Source: Bacteroidota bacterium (lineage in GTDB: Bacteria; Bacteroidota; Ignavibacteria; Palsa-1295). Taken from it: a DNA stretch of 14,837 nucleotides. Shown here piece after piece: positions 13,672 through 14,837 of this stretch. The number at the start of each line of letters is the position of its first letter. The first letter of the stretch is position 1. The position numbers and the translations under genes are program-made. The DNA is taken from positions 1-14,837 of the forward strand of contig JANYDV010000244.1 in the NCBI GenBank assembly GCA_025363505.1, written 5' to 3'. The notes under the pieces are model-generated. The model was not told the DNA's origin, did no database searches, and worked only from the letters and a program-made list of their open reading frames with translations.

Positions 13672-14837
13672 GCTCCCGTCGACTTTCTTCTAATACGTGC
13701 TACAAAAAATCCATCGCAATGCTCTGATTCGGGGTGGGTACGTTTGGTTGCTTCAAGAATAAATTCCGGATTACGATCAACAAACCATTCTGCCTGTTGC
13801 TCACCCTCACTTTTGAGTAATGAGCACGTTGAATAAAGCAACACGCCATTCCCTTTGACATAGGGGGCGTTGCGTTCAAGAATATTTCTTTGCTTTTCGA
13901 TTAGTTCGCTCTGCATTTCTTCGGTCAGACGCCATTTAATACTGGGGTTGCGACGCAGTGTGCCGGTGCCACTGCACGGAACATCAAGTAGTACCACATC
14001 GAAGGATCCGAATGCCTCTATGCCTAATTGTTCGTTATATTGGTTGGGAGCAACGATACGGATATTTTGAATATTACTTCTCTTTACTCGTTTGCGCATC
14101 TCTTCAAGTTTGCGTGCACCAATATCTGTCGCAATGATCTCGCCTTGACCACGAAGCAAACTTGAAAAATGCAGCGATTTTCCGCCGGCACCTGCACAGG
14201 CATCAAGTACTCTAATTTTATTGGAGGTGATATTTGCAAACGGTGCGACGAGCTGGCTGGCTTCATCTTGAATTTCAAATAACCCTTGCTTGAATGGTGC
14301 TAAGTCCCAAACGTTTATTCGTTTTGAAAGTATTAATGCATCTTCGGCTATTGTCGATTGTGTTGCTTCTACACCAAGATCTGCCAATTTTTTTTGTAAT
14401 TCATCACGAGTAATTAATGTACGGTTCGCGCGAAGATTGGTCGTCGCTTCTTCGTTGAGTGCTTTGAGTAACAGTTCGGCTTGATCAATACCATACTCAC
14501 GTTCGATCTCGACGACGAACCACTGCGGAAATGAATAGTAGACGGCGAGGCGCTCGGCTGGCAACAGTTGTGCGAGGCGTTGATCTTCGATGTTCCGATT
14601 AGCCATTTGCTGAAAAACATTCAGCGGGTAATCTCGGACAAAATCATTACTGAGACCGGCAATTATATTACGCATTTCACTCGGATCAGCATTCTGAGTA
14701 GCAAGATAGAAAGCACTGACAACAAGTTGTGGGTGATTAAATTTTGTTTGCAGCGCATCCTGAGTAATGGCTTCGAGGCGTAGAAATTGTTTAATGGTAC
14801 CGAAGTATGCTTCGCTAATTTGTCGGCGATCACCGGC
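13668..14837 (-). CDS. rsmB: 16S rRNA (cytosine-C5)-methyltransferase, RsmB type, 5' end beyond window
   Basis: The frame is open from the stop at 13668-13670 to the right edge, giving 389 visible codons; the ATG at 14675 is internal, not the start. The first visible residues (AGDRRQISEAYFGTIKQFLRLE) read like the NusB-like N-terminal RNA-binding domain of RsmB. The methyltransferase domain carries the SAM motif DACAGAGGKS (visible residues 212-221), DVPCSGTG with C288 (motif IV), the RRNPSIKW block and STCSLLKSEG with C338 (motif VI); the two cysteines are the RNA m5C catalytic pair. RsmB uses S-adenosylmethionine to methylate a cytosine (C967 in E. coli) of 16S rRNA in the cytoplasm. RsmF/NOP2-type enzymes share the catalytic domain but lack this N-terminus. 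Its stop overlaps that of the convergent upstream gene by four bases. Confidence 0.88.
   Translation of the reverse strand, partial: AGDRRQISEAYFGTIKQFLRLEAITQDALQTKFNHPQLVVSAFYLATQNADPSEMRNIIAGLSNDFVRDYPLNVFQQMANRNIEDQRLAQLLPAERLAVYYSFPQWFVVEIEREYGIDQAELLLKALNEEATTNLRANRTLITRDELQKKLADLGVEATQSTIAEDALILSKRINVWDLAPFKQGLFEIQDEASQLVAPFANITSNKIRVLDACAGAGGKSLHFSSLLRGQGEIIATDIGARKLEEMRKRVKRSNIQNIRIVAPNQYNEQLGIEAFGSFDVVLLDVPCSGTGTLRRNPSIKWRLTEEMQSELIEKQRNILERNAPYVKGNGVLLYSTCSLLKSEGEQQAEWFVDRNPEFILEATKRTHPESEHCDGFFVARIRRKSTGA

Noticed and set aside
1..14837. CRISPR array or insertion sequence with terminal inverted repeats
   Set aside because: No regularly spaced repeats and no transposase gene were seen; the only mobile gene is the integrase remnant.

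Overview
The window looks like a chromosomal segment of a bacterium in the FCB group (Bacteroidota / Ignavibacteriota / Kapaibacteriota-like). Three secreted proteins end in type IX secretion (T9SS) C-terminal sorting domains, two of them with a YPNP motif. Most signal-peptide genes lack a strong Shine-Dalgarno. Several upstream regions carry boxes resembling the Bacteroidota -7 element (TAnnTTTG). The genus cannot be named from this sequence.

Layout, left to right. (i) 67-725, minus strand: a 66-aa protein with one canonical C2H2 zinc finger and a small cupin. (ii) 916-4256, minus strand: a probable copper operon, transcribed as Cys-rich small protein, then a DUF3347 protein with a CPM/NPYYG motif, then a CopA-type multicopper oxidase carrying a Met-rich insert and a CopB-like beta-barrel C-terminus. 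(iii) 4407-7126, plus strand and divergent from the copper operon: a cupredoxin (plastocyanin-like) with a T9SS tail, then a beta-propeller/FN3 protein with a T9SS tail, closed by a clear terminator. (iv) 7297-9480, plus: a secreted clan-A (GH5-like) glycoside hydrolase with a DUF5060-type N-domain and a T9SS tail. (v) 9623-10150, plus: a decayed secreted-protein gene with three visible lesions. (vi) 10317-11117: a 5'-truncated tyrosine recombinase, then a 3' tRNA fragment (T-arm plus acceptor strand) and a very strong terminator, which together look like the end of a tRNA-integrated element. (vii) 11126-14837: a Gly-rich repeat protein of unknown function with a signal peptide, a peptidase-MA-like protein whose HExxH is degenerate, and an RsmB-type 16S rRNA methyltransferase that runs off the right edge.

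How the parts may work together. The divergent copper block is the main biological unit. The multicopper oxidase would oxidise Cu(I) in the periplasm. DUF3347 and the Cys-rich protein probably bind copper. The divergent cupredoxin is predicted to be placed on the cell surface or released by T9SS, so copper binding or electron transfer may extend outside the outer membrane. The tRNA fragment, the integrase remnant to its left and the original downstream terminator to its right have the polarity expected if inserted DNA lies to the LEFT of position 11021. No intact copy of that tRNA is visible in the window, so the copper and secretion genes could be island cargo; this is inference. From 11126 rightward the region looks like ordinary backbone.
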